DNA of 64,000 nucleotides from Tipula vernalis (lineage: Eukaryota; Arthropoda; Insecta; Diptera; Tipulidae), in the NCBI GenBank assembly GCA_958295665.1, contig OY282560.1, forward strand, positions 258,797,368 through 258,861,367, read 5' to 3'. The position numbers were made by a program, and so were the translations under genes. Positions 47,762 to 59,256 of this stretch are shown here, one piece after another. Position 1 is the first letter of the stretch, and every line of letters starts with the position of its first letter. Under the pieces are notes generated by a model, which was given only the letters and a program-made list of their open reading frames with translations, had not been told where the DNA came from and searched no databases.

Positions 47762-48890
47762 AGATGACAGCCGATTTTACGCAAGATCATCGTTTTTCTT
47801 TCTTCCTTCTTTCACCATCGTTCATTTCTTCCTTCTTTCACAACGGACAACAATAAACATTAAAATAAAAGAAATAAAAAGTTTTTAAAACGCCATATCT
47901 GGTTTTGTGTTGTTCTTTTATGTGCTTTTCAACATTTCGGATTGTTCGCTGATTCATCACATTTTTCGCCGCATTGCCTTAATATCACCATTTTTTGGTC
48001 CTTCGAACCGGATGGAAACAAGGATAAGTATATCCAGCCATACAATCGAGCACATTCTCCAAGAAAATTCAACAATTCAGCTTATCGGTTTGTATCCATT
48101 TTGTGTCTGTCTAGTTAAGAACATTAATTAATAAACTCAGTCGTGCAGTGCGTGTAATCAACAATATCGTGTCAATTAAAACATTAGTGAATCTTAGCAT
48201 AATAATACTTACGTACAATCAAAACTGCAACCATTTTGTTTGTTTCGTCGATTTAATAACATTAATCAAAAACTCAGTCGTGCAGCGCATGTAATCGACA
48301 ATATCGTGGTAATTCAAAACAGTGTGTTTCGTCGATTTATTAACGTTAATAAAAACTCGGTCGTGCGGTGCCTGTGAAACTAAAAGATTACTGAATTGGA
48401 ACAAACGGTGATTCGTGCAGCATTCTTATACAATGTCAGCGATCAGAACCAAGCAGGCGTCGTTACAGAAGAATCCTGAGCGGTGTCTGCGGCGTAGCAA
48501 AGAGATAAAGGGCGACAATCCGAGAGGTCGACGAGGAACACGTGAAGATTCAAATCACATATCTTGAATCCCGGTATGAAGAATTTTGTGATATACAAGA
48601 TAAGGTAGAGGCGGTCTGTGGCGCAGATGAACTTCAAGGTGAATTCGGCAGTCGCGCTCAACGTGAAGAATATTACATCGCCGCCATGTCGAATCTAAAA
48701 ACAATATCTAGATATTGTCGTAACACATCTGCTTCTACACCGCAAGAGAATATCCCCAAGCCACCACCACCAATGGATATTCAGTACTCCGCATTAAGGG
48801 TCCTATCTTCGACGGTGACTATGCGAACTGAACCGACTTCGAGAATATGTTCACCGACCAAATTCACAATAACACACAAATTGTTAGAAT
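47762..48890 (+). pseudogene. BEL/Pao 5' leader and gag relic
   Basis: The block TTTGGTCCTTCGAACCGGAT at about 47992 resembles leader sequences I associate with insect BEL/Pao elements, so 47762-47990 may be LTR. Three related leader blocks (AAACTCAGTCGTGCAG at 48133, 48269 and 48352) follow. A gag frame starts at ATG 48433 (MSAIRTKQAS), shifts, and continues with YLESRYEEFCDIQDK and NLKTISRYC. PIFDGDYAN at about 48810 is the conserved gag block, but a TGA at 48829-48831 replaces its Trp. Similarity ends near 48890. Confidence 0.65.
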
Positions 48891-49267
48891 CAATGTTCAT
48901 ATTCTTCAAGTACGTCTTTAGCATACATTTTTCCAATTTTTCGTACACGGCTACAGCAATCAGTAGTGATACATCCGGAAGTGTTTTAGCTTTAATCCAA
49001 GAAATTACTTCAGGTTCATTATAGTTGAATGTTTTATTAGGAATCAACTTTAAAAATAGGAAGCATTCTTCACAATCTTCTACCAGATTTATTTTGGTTC
49101 CAGTAGATTTGCGGAGTTTCGAGCAGAGCCTCGAAAAGAATGTATTGGACAGAGGATCTGCCTGTCGATTCTGAACTTCTGTCTGTACACTCCACAATGA
49201 ACTTGAGTAAGAAACAACCCTCAGCGACTCTTTTTAAATAGGAAGGAAATATGGCAAGAAATTGCAT
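48890..49267 (-). other. Unassigned minus-strand coding-like region
   Basis: Two overlapping minus-strand frames, 49267-49070 (FLAIFPSYLKRVAEG, LKFIVECTD) and 49197-48890 (LVEDCEECFLFLKLIPNKTF, EVISWIKAKTLPDV), have ordinary protein composition with Cys, Trp and acidic residues, unlike A/T noise. The frames may belong together with one shift near 49140. No family recognised. It could be a gene relic, or an uncommon transposon ORF. Confidence 0.35.
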
Positions 49268-49591
49268 TAGCAGTTAATTTAAGAAAAAAGAGTGGCATAT
49301 GTATACACTCTCAAAGGAATCAATAAACAAATCACAAGTATCCCATACGTTACAGAAGGAATAGTCATCTGAGCATCTTATAGAATTATAACCATTAAAA
49401 TCTAATCTTTTTTGTAATTAAGTATCAAAGGTTCCTAATTTGACTTTGATTTAGTTATTGTTTTAATTTCAATAATTACTGTAAAGATGTAAGTTTAGAC
49501 ATAAATATTTTTTACAGAATACATCAAGTGAGTTGTAATTAATAACATTAGGATGCCATTTATATTTTTTGTGAGACATATATTCTATTTT

Positions 49592-49786
49592 TTAGATTAA
49601 AGCATAAAAAATCGACCTATCAGTCAAAAATTCTTTTAAATCGTAAATCCATGAGTTCAAATTTTCTTCGATTAACTCGCAACATTCAAATAAAACTGAA
49701 ATATTCAGCGTAGAGTGGAAAATACTAGACGATCCACACGCGGAGACTGTTTTCTGATGATCAAACGGTTCAAACGTCGAATCCAA
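49592..49786 (-). other. Unassigned minus-strand ORF
   Basis: 64 codons with balanced composition (FEPFDHQKTVSACGSSSIF, ELIEENLNSWIYDLKEFL) and a stop at 49592. It lies 325 bp upstream, in transcript sense, of the other unassigned minus-strand region and may be part of the same relic. No family recognised. Confidence 0.3.
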
Positions 49787-49884
49787 TACATTACCACTAA
49801 AACAATCCTTTACACAGTTATTGTTTTAAACCCAATGAAAATATTTCATAGATGGAGTCATGGTAACTTCCAGCACCACTTTTC

Positions 49885-50440
49885 TTTAAAATGAAATCCA
49901 TTTCCAGTAAGAATATCCATGGAAAATTCCATTTTAGTATAGTAAAGCTATGAGCTATTACTTCAACTTATTCTGTTACACCCTAGGTGTCACCGTAACA
50001 CTATCCCCCACCTAAGCCTGTTCATTCCGAACAGGAGCCAAATCACCTCCTCTGTAGAGGGCATACGACATCGTCCATCCTTGTGATGCCAGTGTAAGGT
50101 CCTTCCCATGCTGGTTGCAGCTTCGGATCGGTATGAATCTCCATCGGCACTCCAAATCTGCTAATCCAGTTGTTGACCTCGGCATTAGCTATTGTTGTCT
50201 CCTGATTGGGAATGGGGTAAACCTCCGGCTATTCGCTGAAATAATCCATTATCACTAGCACATATTTATTACCACTACATCGATTGCAATTCTTTCGAAC
50301 GGTGCTCCGACGTTGTATTGTTTCATGGTTCCTCGACTTTTACGTGCGGGTCCCTTCACATTGGTCACATTTCTGGCACCACTCTATCACAGACTATCTA
50401 CATCCTGTCCAGTAGAATCGTTGACGTATCTTGGCCAGTG
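49885..50440 (-). pseudogene. Ty3/gypsy 3' end: integrase remnant, PPT and LTR start
   Basis: Minus strand from 50440: RQRFYWTGCR, a stop, EWCQKCDQCEGTRT (second half of the integrase zinc-binding domain), MKQYNVGAPFERIAIDVV (catalytic core start) and VLVIMDYFSE, then an internal deletion and WISRFGVPMEIHTD. The purine-rich tract AGGTGGGGGATAG (50013-50001) directly precedes an LTR start TGTTACGGTGACACC at 50000, reading down to about 49885. That LTR start matches the head-to-head LTRs at 12757-13628. This is the distal half of the gypsy element at 59257-61368. Confidence 0.85.
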
Positions 50441-50472
50441 TGTAACAAAAATTGTGTGGACGTAGGTTATTC

Positions 50473-50511
50473 CATCATGATTTGATTAATTTTTAATCAG
50501 ACCATGATGGC
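50473..50511. repeat. Small hairpin near the insert's left end
   Basis: CCATCATGATTTGATTAA pairs imperfectly with TTAATCAGACCATGATGG around a short T-rich loop. Confidence 0.5.
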
Positions 50512-50879
50512 ACTTGTGAACGTCTTTTTTGTTTTCAGAAAAAATTTTGTTTTACTGAGTCCCGCCTTGAGCGGTCATATTCTCGCGCGACTGAAGCTCA
50601 GGAGTGATATGCGTGGGGATTTCAAGGCGTGACATCAATCTTGCTAGACCGCAGTGATGTTATATAAAACGGAGTTAAATGGAAGAGTATTTACGATATG
50701 ATTAAATTGAGCCTGACCGTACTGGAACTAATATGATATGGATTTGAAAGGAACCATCAACTATAGGGTATACGTATTTCCTTACAATGAACTGTGATGC
50801 AAAGCTGTACCTACCTGAGCCCCTACATGTCTGCCTTGCGTTTCTCTTTTATCTCATTCTTTTTCGTTAATTAGCAAAT

Positions 50880-52341
50880 CCATAAATGTAATTTAGCATT
50901 ACAAAAACATAAATATGTAATTTATTTAGAAATTTTTAATTTTTTTTTTTTAATTTAACGGAATTCATTCCGTAACAATCATAACCAAAATTTAAGAAAA
51001 AGAAAGAAAAATATTTATAATACTAATAAAACTACACCCTAAGCTAACCCTATCCTTAATTACCAATAGATTACAAATTAAATACTTATATTATTTTTAT
51101 ATTACGTCATCATTCAATTTTTAATTATTTAATTTTAATAATTGTAGTGGTTATTTATTTATTTATTATATATATTTAATTAAGAAGAAAAAAATGATTG
51201 AAACGTTAAACTTAGCTGTGTTTGTGTTGTATGTTGCATGATGTGTTGTTGCATCCTTCGTTATTGTATGTTGCGTTATTATTATTTTTTTTTTAATTTC
51301 AACGGAAATTTTGTGCATTATGTTTGTATATGGTTGCCTTTAATTTTACGGTTTGTCCATACTGGAGAATATAATTGTATTCAATTGCATACAAAGTAAA
51401 TTTGTACGTTATCCGCCATGAAATTGATCGGTAGAAATTAGTGACAACCGAACACTTTTGTGACATATCGACAAACTGTATGCACCATTATAGAATGAAA
51501 AGATGTTAATGAATTGTTTTTCTATTCTAATCATTCCTAGTCACTACACTGTTAGTTTATTTATTATTGATTTATTATTATTATTGGTAGTTTTATTTTT
51601 ATAGAAATAATAATATGTAGTTAGGTTGATTATTGGGCTGTAATATTTTTGGCACTAGATTAAGATTTTAATAGTCGATATATGTATGTATGAGTACCGT
51701 AACTTTGTAATGTTTTTAATCACCAGTAAATATTACAGTAAATTAAACACTCATGAATGTACTTGAATATCGCCTGATCACATCACATGGTCATTTTTTT
51801 ACCATTTATGTTATAATTTATTAATTTTTTTTTTTTAACAAATAACAATTAACCACTATACATTTAAATTAATTCATATATTATTTACAGCTTTTATTTA
51901 TTTTTTTAACACTTGTTTCTTTTATAAACTTTAATCACTTTTTGCACTATTATTTATTAAGTTTGGTTTTTGATTCATTATTTTGATTAAATTCACGTAT
52001 AAATTTAAAGTTTGTTTTCTTAATTAATAGAATTAACTTAATTAATATAATTCTTAACATGAACATTTATAATATGATTTTTATAGCCATTAATTTCAAA
52101 TTAATATATTTAAGCTAAATCACAAAAATGTTTCTCATTTATAAGAACTTAACTTAAAAAAAACCGAATTTAGGTAAATAATTTATAATCAATACAAAAA
52201 AAAAATCGATCTTTCTGATCAGCTTATTAAACTCAACTCCTCCCGAAAAAAACATTTTTTTTCCTCAAAATTATCTAAAAAAAAATCATCAAAAATCAGA
52301 AATAATTCGAACCAGTTTGATACATTACACAAAATTGCGTC
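50880..52341. other. AT-rich body of the solo-LTR-like insert
   Basis: No gene seen. (TTATTA)n-like patches occur at 51155-51170 and 51550-51590. Composition is extremely A/T-rich. Short open frames (52416-52219 minus) are unsupported. Confidence 0.45.
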
Positions 52342-52349
52342 ATAGATAT

Positions 52350-52709
52350 TGTAGAAAATGTGAACTCTAAAGCGACCAACTAATCTTTCGAACGTATAAT
52401 AAATACAATAACTCAAACCACTTGACGGTCTATGTATATATATTTATTAAACTAAAACGTTGAAAATTTAATTAGTTTTCGCCGGTTCAAATTTTCTAAA
52501 TGTGTCTTCTTCGTAAGACTTCTCAAATTCCCATTTTTTTCTCGCTGACAACTAATAAAAACCAGACAAAACCGTACGCCTAATTTCAGCTAATACGGTT
52601 TCCTTTAAATTATAAACTTGTTGCTCACTATCACAATACTTGTTGCTCACAATTCTTGATTTAGCACTGGGTCGGTAACGTGGGCTGCGGTAAAGTCTCA
52701 CCGTCCGCA
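52350..52709 (-). repeat. BEL/Pao 3' LTR
   Basis: It runs from TGTAGAAAATGTG to CCGTCCGCA on the plus strand. The integrase frame ends inside it (stop at 52661). It has the longer TATATATA run compared with the 5' LTR. Confidence 0.93.
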
Positions 52710-53449
52710 ATACTCCCCCCAGTTGAGTGTCCCACAGGATCACTCAATTCCCTCGGTTCCCTTACTAGGACGGCTAACTTGGACGCGGGCCTCCTTAGTA
52801 TTTCTGAAGCTGTTCTTACGTCGGCTTGTCGGACATTTCCGTCGGCGCTTTTAATTATGGTTTCAATACGGCCTAGCTGCCATGTATAAGGTGTTTCAGT
52901 TTGTACCACGGCTACGACGTCTCCTTCCTGCAGTGGTATGGTTTTCTCGTACCAGCGTGTCCTTTGCGAGATTGTCGGGAGATATTCAGAGATCCACCGG
53001 CTCCAGAATTTACATGTAATTGCTTGTTGGCGTTTCCACTCAGCACGCAACATATTAATTTCATCGTCAAACTTACCGAAAGCCTTCGTTCCGCTTGAAG
53101 AACCTAGCAGAAAATGATTCGGTGTAAGGGCTTCAAGAGTATCTGTCTCCGTTTCGACATACGTCAATGGCCGCGAATTAATCATGGACTCGATTTCTAT
53201 CAAACAGCAACGGAGCAGATCTTCTGACGGAATTCTGTTAGGCAAGGCGTAGTTAAGTCCGTTCTTGACGGACCTGATGAGTCTCTCCCAAGCTCCTCCC
53301 ATATGAGGTGCGGCCGGTGGATTAAATTTCCAATTAATATGGGCAAACTGATCCTGCGCCTCCTTGCTGACATTCTGCAGGATCTTTCGCAATTGTGCTT
53401 CTGCACCTCGGAAGTTCGTCCCGTTGTCACTGTATATTTCAACGGGCAT
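52661..53449 (-). pseudogene. BEL/Pao integrase, C-terminal half
   Basis: This frame is continuous with the upstream pol frame apart from one TGA. It starts MPVEIYSDNGTNFRG (the central catalytic Asp) and continues with PAAPHMGGAWERLIRSVK (the catalytic Glu). NHFLLGSS and the Trp-rich C-terminal domain (FWSRWISEYLP, WQLGRIE) bind DNA in this family. It ends in the 3' LTR. As part of the polyprotein it would join viral-like cDNA to host DNA; the break upstream separates it from the first catalytic Asp. Confidence 0.9.
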
Positions 53450-55726
53450 TCATCTTCTTCCTATAAACGCTCGAAGAACCAGAATAAATGCATCCGTGGA
53501 CAGAGCTGAGGCTAATTCTAGATGTATAGCTCTTGTAGTCAAACATGTAAAAATTGCACCCCACTTCTTCTCGATACGTCTGCCATGTTTGACAGTCATT
53601 GGGCCGAAATAGTCTACGCCAACAAACGTAAATGGGCGCATCCCAGCCGCCATTCGCGACCTCGGTAAACCTGCCATTTCTGGTACCTCCGGTCTGGCAT
53701 CTACTATACGACATCGTCCACACTTCGCTCGCACATTTTTAAGGCAACTTCTCAATCGGGGTATGTGGTATCGCTGTTTGATCTCATTTAAAACTGTAGC
53801 ATGGTTTTGGTGGTACATTTGCTGGTGGAAACTTGCGATTAATAGCTCCGTAAATTTGTGTTTCCTTGGAAGTATAATCGGGCATCGTTGCTCATACGTG
53901 AGGTACTCCGCATCCTGCAGTCTGCTCTTCATCCTGATGATGAATTGGGAATCAATAAATGGAGACAACTTTCGCAATTTACTGTTGCTCTGTAATTTCC
54001 GGCCTTCTTTCAGAGCTTTTACGTCATTGTGAAAATAATCTATTTGTACGCTTCGAATCAGATACGTAAGAGCATCGTCCAGTTCGTGCGGTGATATTCT
54101 GCCCAAATGGTTTTTATGGTAGAAGAACCGTAGCACCCAGACTTGTGTTCTAATTAGCTTCCCAAGCATCGAAAACCGCTCGAAATTGGGTGTTAGATCA
54201 TCTGGTTTCGCTGTAGCGACGATATGCAGACAACGTACTTCCTGCTCTTCATCATCAGGATTTGGCTCGTCATCTCGTTCCTTAGGCCATTCGTTACGCG
54301 GTCTATGAAGAAAAACCGGTCCCTCGTACCACCTCTCAGGTATACAAAATCGGCTAGTCAGCTTCCACTTGGTGGCTTCGTCTGCAATATTGCTGGCTGT
54401 CGGAACCCATCTCCAGTCGTGAGAGTTCGTCGACTCCAGGATTTCCCCAATCCGGTGAGCCACGAAAGGTTTAAACGACCGAGGCGATCTAATCCAGCAT
54501 AACACGTTGCGACTGTCAGACCAATAAGTGCTTTTGGTGATTATTAGCGCTTGTTGTTTCTTTACTTTAAGTACTGCTGCTTGCAACTCCATCCGGGGAA
54601 TTGAGATAGCTTTATTGGGCGCGATCTTCGTTTTCGAAGTGACGAACGCTACCTCCTGTAAATCATCCCGTTGTTTAATTAGGTACACGACTGCTGCTGC
54701 TGCATGTTCACTCGCGTCCACAAACGTATGTAACTCGTACGTGTAGATTTCATGGTCGGAGAAATAACATCTTGGCAAGCGAATATTTTCGATGATTGAC
54801 AATGCTTGAATCCAGTCTTTCCACTTCCTTATCTGCTCCGGCTTAATCTGTTGATCCCAATCTACTCCGGTTCGCCAGATCTCCTTTAGAATTAACTTGC
54901 CTTGAACAATAAAGAATCCGATCAGCCCAAGTGGATCGAAGACCATCATTACGATACGCAAGACAAGCCGCTTGGTCGGTATCTTTTCTCCTCGTAAAAG
55001 TTCTATCCCTATTTGCTGCTTATTAACGCGGAACCGAAGCGTGTCGTCGCTCGTGCACCATAACAAGCCGAGGACCTTAGTGCTGGCATCGCTATCGCCT
55101 AACATCGTTTCAGTTTCAGTCGGAATGGGGTTTATTAATTTCAACACCTGCGGCGAATTTGAAATACAACCTCGCAGATCGAAACCTCCTTTTCGATGAA
55201 CATCAATTACTTGGCGCGTGACTTCAACACATTCTTCGATTGTTTCGAAACTATCAAGATAGTCATCCACATAGTGTCGATGTTTAATTGCTTCATAAGC
55301 TCGTGGTTTCTGTTCTCGATACGTTTCTGCGTTCAGATTCTTTACATACTGGGCTGTAGATGGTGAACAGGATGCTCCAAACGTCATTACAGTCATCTGG
55401 TACGTAGAGACATCCTCATGTGGACGATCTCTCCATAGGCATCGCTGAGCGTCTTGGTCGTCTCGCTTGATTCTAATCTGGTGAAACATTTGCCGTATAT
55501 CGCCACTGATGGCATATTTGTGTTCTCGAAATTTGAACAGCACGGCTACGAGATTTGCCAATAGATCAGGACCCGTCAATAGATTTGAATTTAATGAAAT
55601 CCCATTGACTGTTGCCGCGGCATCCCACACGAGTCTCGTCTTACCCGGCTTGTTGGGATTTGTAACCGCAAAAATGGGCAAGTACCATGTTCTGTCTCCT
55701 TGCGTTCGTGCCTCTTGAGCGGACAA
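53450..55726 (-). pseudogene. BEL/Pao reverse transcriptase, RNase H and integrase N-terminus
   Basis: 758 codons. The RT starts with KTRLVWDAAATVNGISLN (about residues 30-47), then YAISGDIRQMFHQI (first catalytic Asp), MTFGASCSPSTAQY and HYVDDYLDSF (YVDD at about 152-155). An RNase H region follows (LHTFVDASEHAAAAVV, SIPRMELQAAV). The integrase zinc-binding HHCC domain is near residues 655-705 (HQQMYHQ, NVRAKCGRC), with the first core Asp in FVGVDYFGP. The apparent ATG is not the true start, because coding similarity continues upstream in this frame, which is out of frame with gag. It ends at TGA 53450-53452, after which the same frame continues. Confidence 0.93.
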
Positions 55727-55731
55727 CTTCT

Positions 55732-58632
55732 TCAGCCAACCCTTATCTTTATATTCAACGATCTGTGCATTGACGTTTTTGGCTGCTCTGGATCTTTTGA
55801 TAGCTTCCTTTCGAAGCTCAGAAATCGATGCATGGCCATTTGTCTTGAGACTGGAAACTTGATATCATCGCTTCTCCATAGTAATCCGGCTTCGTACCGG
55901 TCCTCGTTAGTCCTTCGCACCGTATCCAAAAGCATTTTTCTTGCTCTAGCGTCGTCGTGGGATTCCACCTCCCGTTCGGGAACTTTCACACCTAGGCTTT
56001 CCAATGCAAAGAAACTTTTCACATACTCGTGTAGATTTTGGTCTGCCACTTTGTGATGATTCAGTGACACTGAATTGTATATATTTCCGCGCGCTCCGCC
56101 CTGTAGCGTCCATCCAATGCGCGTAAGTATCGCTACTGGATCCTCCCAAGCTCCACTAACTGTATTTAGCGGAACCAGCAGTTGATAGTGATCTAAACCT
56201 ATTAATATACGTGGTTGCACATCTGTGTATGTCGCAATACCAAGGTTTCTTAAATGCCTGAACTTTTCCAGCAATTCTCGTTCGATTGACTGCATTGGCA
56301 AGCATAGCTGCTCCGTCGTCCTAACCTCCTGGAGTTCATATCGGTTGCCCAGATCTTGCCCAGCAATATGTAATCTCACCTTGCAGCTGTGTTCCTCATC
56401 CCGGGTAATTTCGTTGGTCCATTTAAGAATTAATTTTTCAGGCACCCCTTCGAGACCTAATTCGTCGGCTAAATCACGTTCTAAAAGTGTTGCCGTGGAT
56501 CCACCATCTAGAAATGCATATGTGGACACCGTTCGCTCGCCTCTCCCGTACAACACCACCGGAACTATCTGGTAAAATGCATACAATTTCGTGCGGCAGT
56601 GCATATTGATTCGCTGTTGAGTAGTAGCTCGACTTATCGCTTGCGTTGGCTTCGTCATGTTTGTACCAACCGCTTCTACACTCGTCGATTGCGCGTTGTT
56701 ATATGTTTCTGGAGAGGTTTTTCTACAAGGGTTCGGTTCTACCACAATAGAGTTTATTCTCTTTGGCGGCGAATGCAACAGCATATGGTGCGGTTGATCG
56801 CATCCATCTATTCCGCATTTTGATTTTATTTTGCAGTCGCGGAGCCAATGATTTCCCAAACAGCCTACGCATAGATTCCTTCGGCGCACTACATTCCAAC
56901 GCCTGACGACCGGTAATGATGTAAATTCCTGACATTTGTTTGGCAAGTGGTCCAGAGATTTGCATACTCGACAGCTTACTCCTCGAATTGCACTATTGAC
57001 GCTGCTCTTTGGTGTCATTGCCTCGTGAGCTCCGTGGAATGCTTCCGTTTTTGTCGCCTTTCGGATCGACATTATCGGTGCAGCTGCTCTTGCTGGTTCG
57101 CTAGACAAGCAACTCGCCGTTTCAGCATTTCCTCGTAGCCACACGTTAAACACCTCGATACTGACTACAGGATTTTCGAGTTCTGCGAGTCTCCTATGAC
57201 GGCCCCATTCCATCTTTAACATAGCCGGCAACTTATCTACCATCTCAGATAATAGTGTAGGGTTGTTCAGGTACGAGTGCATCTTTGCCGTCTTCACAAT
57301 GTCGCAAAACGCTTTTACCCTCATTGAAAATGCGACAATGGTTTCTAGTTTTTCGAGCGTCACGGGTGGTGTTTGCTTTATTTGCTCCATAGCCGAGTTA
57401 AAGACTAGTTCAGGACGTCCATAGAGCATTCTCAATGTACTCATAGCAGTAGATAGAGAGCTTGGCAAAAGCAAGTCCGTTCTTACGGTGTTATGGGCAT
57501 CCCCCTTTAGGCATTTGTTTAGTCTTGCTATATTTTCTTCTTCGGTGAACCCGCATTGTTGTGTGGAATTTATAAAGGCGGTTATAAACTGTGGCCAGTA
57601 CTTAGGGTCACCTGAAAACGGCGGAAGCTCCTTCGGGATCACCATCCGTGCTTGCAATTGACTTTTAGTCAGGTTGAAATTACGGGCCATTGATGGGTTA
57701 CCGGCCACAGTACTGTCTAAGAACTGTTGTTCTGTGGCGCTTGGTTGTAGCCAGGACAGCGAGAGATCAAATACATGATGCGCCACATTACCTATTTCGA
57801 CTCGTGAGCGCGTGTTTGGATGCATGCGTGTTGATTGCTCCGTGGTCATAGCTGGTGGCTGAAATATCTCCGAGGCTGGTACTGACTCAAAGTGTACTTG
57901 ATTAGCATGCTTGTCCACCCAGTTCTCGGTGCTGGTTCTTCTCCTTCCTAAAGATACCGAAGTTAAACTCGTACCCCTCTGGCTTCCGTTACTTAATAAT
58001 TCACGTCGCTGTTGCAATATCTTCTTCTGTTTCGCAAGGAATTCTTTTTCCACCGCGAATTCTCGCTCAGCCATCTTGCTCTCCTCATCGAGCAGCTTCA
58101 ACTGATCTCGTGCACTAATCCTTGACGTCTGTGACTCGGTCAAGATGTCTGTTGTTCCAATTGGTAAACGCTTACTCTTTGATTGCGTCGACTTCGTGGT
58201 CCTAATGCAGGATTCCATGTCTTTATTCTCCACGGTTCCTTCCGTTTCTCTGTTGATAATGGTACACTGGTCACAGTACCATTTACCACTGTTGATGTCC
58301 TCGTATTTGTGGTTACTTGAGCACTTTAAATGGAATACCCCAAAACATATTTGACAGTATGCCTTGGTGTATTTGTCGGCTTGTTCGCAGACTTGGCAAA
58401 CTACTGCTCCTTTTATCCAGTACTCGAAAGGCCTCTGAGTTGATGAATTTTGTGGTTCCCGTGACATTAATCCACTCTTCGGGTGCACGGTTTCGTTAAA
58501 ATTTTGTTGATCCTCGTTGTGAGACATTCCCGGTTGGAATTTATTTTGTGGTCTTCGAGCTATCTGGTTCTCAACCGCTTCGTTGTTGGTTTCGCCTAAC
58601 TGTTTCCTTGATCTCAGATTTCTCGTGCTCAT
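55732..58632 (-). pseudogene. BEL/Pao Gag-protease with N-terminal PHD finger
   Basis: 966 codons from ATG 58632. Residues 79-123 form a C4HC3 PHD-type finger (CQVC, CQIC, HLKC, CDQC). A coiled-coil-like charged stretch (about 168-215, MAEREFAVEKEFLAKQKK) follows. The DUF1759-type gag block is FSGDPKYWPQFITAFINS (about 340-360). Two zinc-knuckle-like clusters come next (CRVCKSLDHLPNKC, CVGCLGNHWLRDC). The aspartic protease region has AFLDGGSTATLLE (usual pattern D-S/T-G-S) and ILIGLDHY. The frame ends out of phase with RT near 55.79 kb, inside conserved sequence, so I read this as a mutation and not a programmed shift. Confidence 0.92.
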
Positions 58633-58849
58633 GCGACGGCTTTTTAGTCACTTCTATTCACAATTCGTGGTTTCCCGGAAATACCACGATTTAGACAGCG
58701 GTTTCTAATGAGGCACACTTATTTCCGGCCAAATTTCGTAACCGTTTGTCTTGCGCGAACCTTTGTCGAAGAAGCTCAAATATTTCTTCGAATTATTCAC
58801 TCTCACTTTCAATCCCTTGATTGATTATAAAATAATTAAATTTTCAATT
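58633..58849 (-). promoter_or_regulatory. BEL/Pao 5' untranslated leader
   Basis: 217 bp between the 5' LTR and the gag ATG. The primer-binding site should lie next to the LTR (58849 downward), but I could not match a tRNA. No open frame. Confidence 0.6.
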
Positions 58850-59205
58850 TGTAGAAAATGTGAACTCTAAAGCGACCAACTAATCTTTCGAACGTATAAT
58901 AAATACAATAACTCAAACCACTTGACGGTCTATATATATTTATTAAACTAAAACGTTGAAAATTTAATTAGTTTTCGCCGGTTCAAATTTTCTAAATGTG
59001 TCTTCTTCGTAAGACTTCTCAAATTCCCATTTTTTTCTCGCTGACAACTAATAAAAACCAGACAAAACCGTACGCCTAATTTCAGCTACTACGGTTTCCT
59101 TTAAATTATAAACTTGTTGCTCACTATCACAATACTTGTTGCTCACAATTCTTGATTTAGCACTGGGTCGGTAACGTGGGCTGCGGTAAAGTCTCACCGT
59201 CCGCA
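58850..59205 (-). repeat. BEL/Pao 5' LTR
   Basis: Same sequence as 52350-52709 apart from a 4-bp shorter TATATA tract and an A/C difference. It would carry the promoter for the minus-strand transcript. Confidence 0.93.
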
Positions 59206-59256
59206 ATAGATATAGTGCGCTGTTCAAACTTGTAACGCAAAAGACAGACCGTTACA

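Larger units (their letters stand above)
52342..59213 (-). mobile_element. Complete BEL/Pao LTR retrotransposon, inactive
   Basis: Direct LTRs at 52350-52709 (360 bp) and 58850-59205 (356 bp) differ by a 4-bp indel in a TATATA run and about one substitution seen by eye. Flanks carry an identical 8-bp ATAGATAT at 52342-52349 and 59206-59213. BEL elements usually duplicate 4-6 bp, so some of the match may be chance. LTR ends are TG..CA. A G-run (GGGGGGAG, minus strand) abuts the 3' LTR as polypurine tract. The coding region on the minus strand gives gag, protease, RT, RNase H and integrase. One frame change (about 55.79 kb) and one in-frame TGA (53450-53452) break it. Near-identical LTRs imply recent insertion. 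Confidence 0.95.
50441..59256. mobile_element. Solo-LTR-like insert in the gypsy element (itself interrupted)
   Basis: The insert begins TGTAACAAAAATTG (50441) and ends CCGTTACA (59256), that is TG..CA with TGTAAC/GTTACA ends. It is flanked by AGTG at 50437-50440 and 59257-59260. Without it the gypsy integrase frame is continuous. Excluding the BEL element (52350-59213 with one duplication) it is about 1.95 kb, non-coding and A/T-rich. A TATA box TTATATAAAAC at about 50652 fits a plus-oriented LTR promoter. No second copy of either end was found inside, so a solo LTR is the simplest reading. Confidence 0.6.

Noticed and set aside
47992..48012. tRNA primer-binding site of the BEL relic
   Set aside because: TTTGGTCCTTCGAACCGGAT resembles a T-arm sequence, but the distance from TTCGAA to the TGG is too short for a tRNA 3' end, so I do not claim a PBS.
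55732..55800. Programmed frameshift between gag-protease and RT
   Set aside because: The frame change lies within conserved RT-side sequence and a separate nonsense codon also exists, so a simple mutation is more likely.
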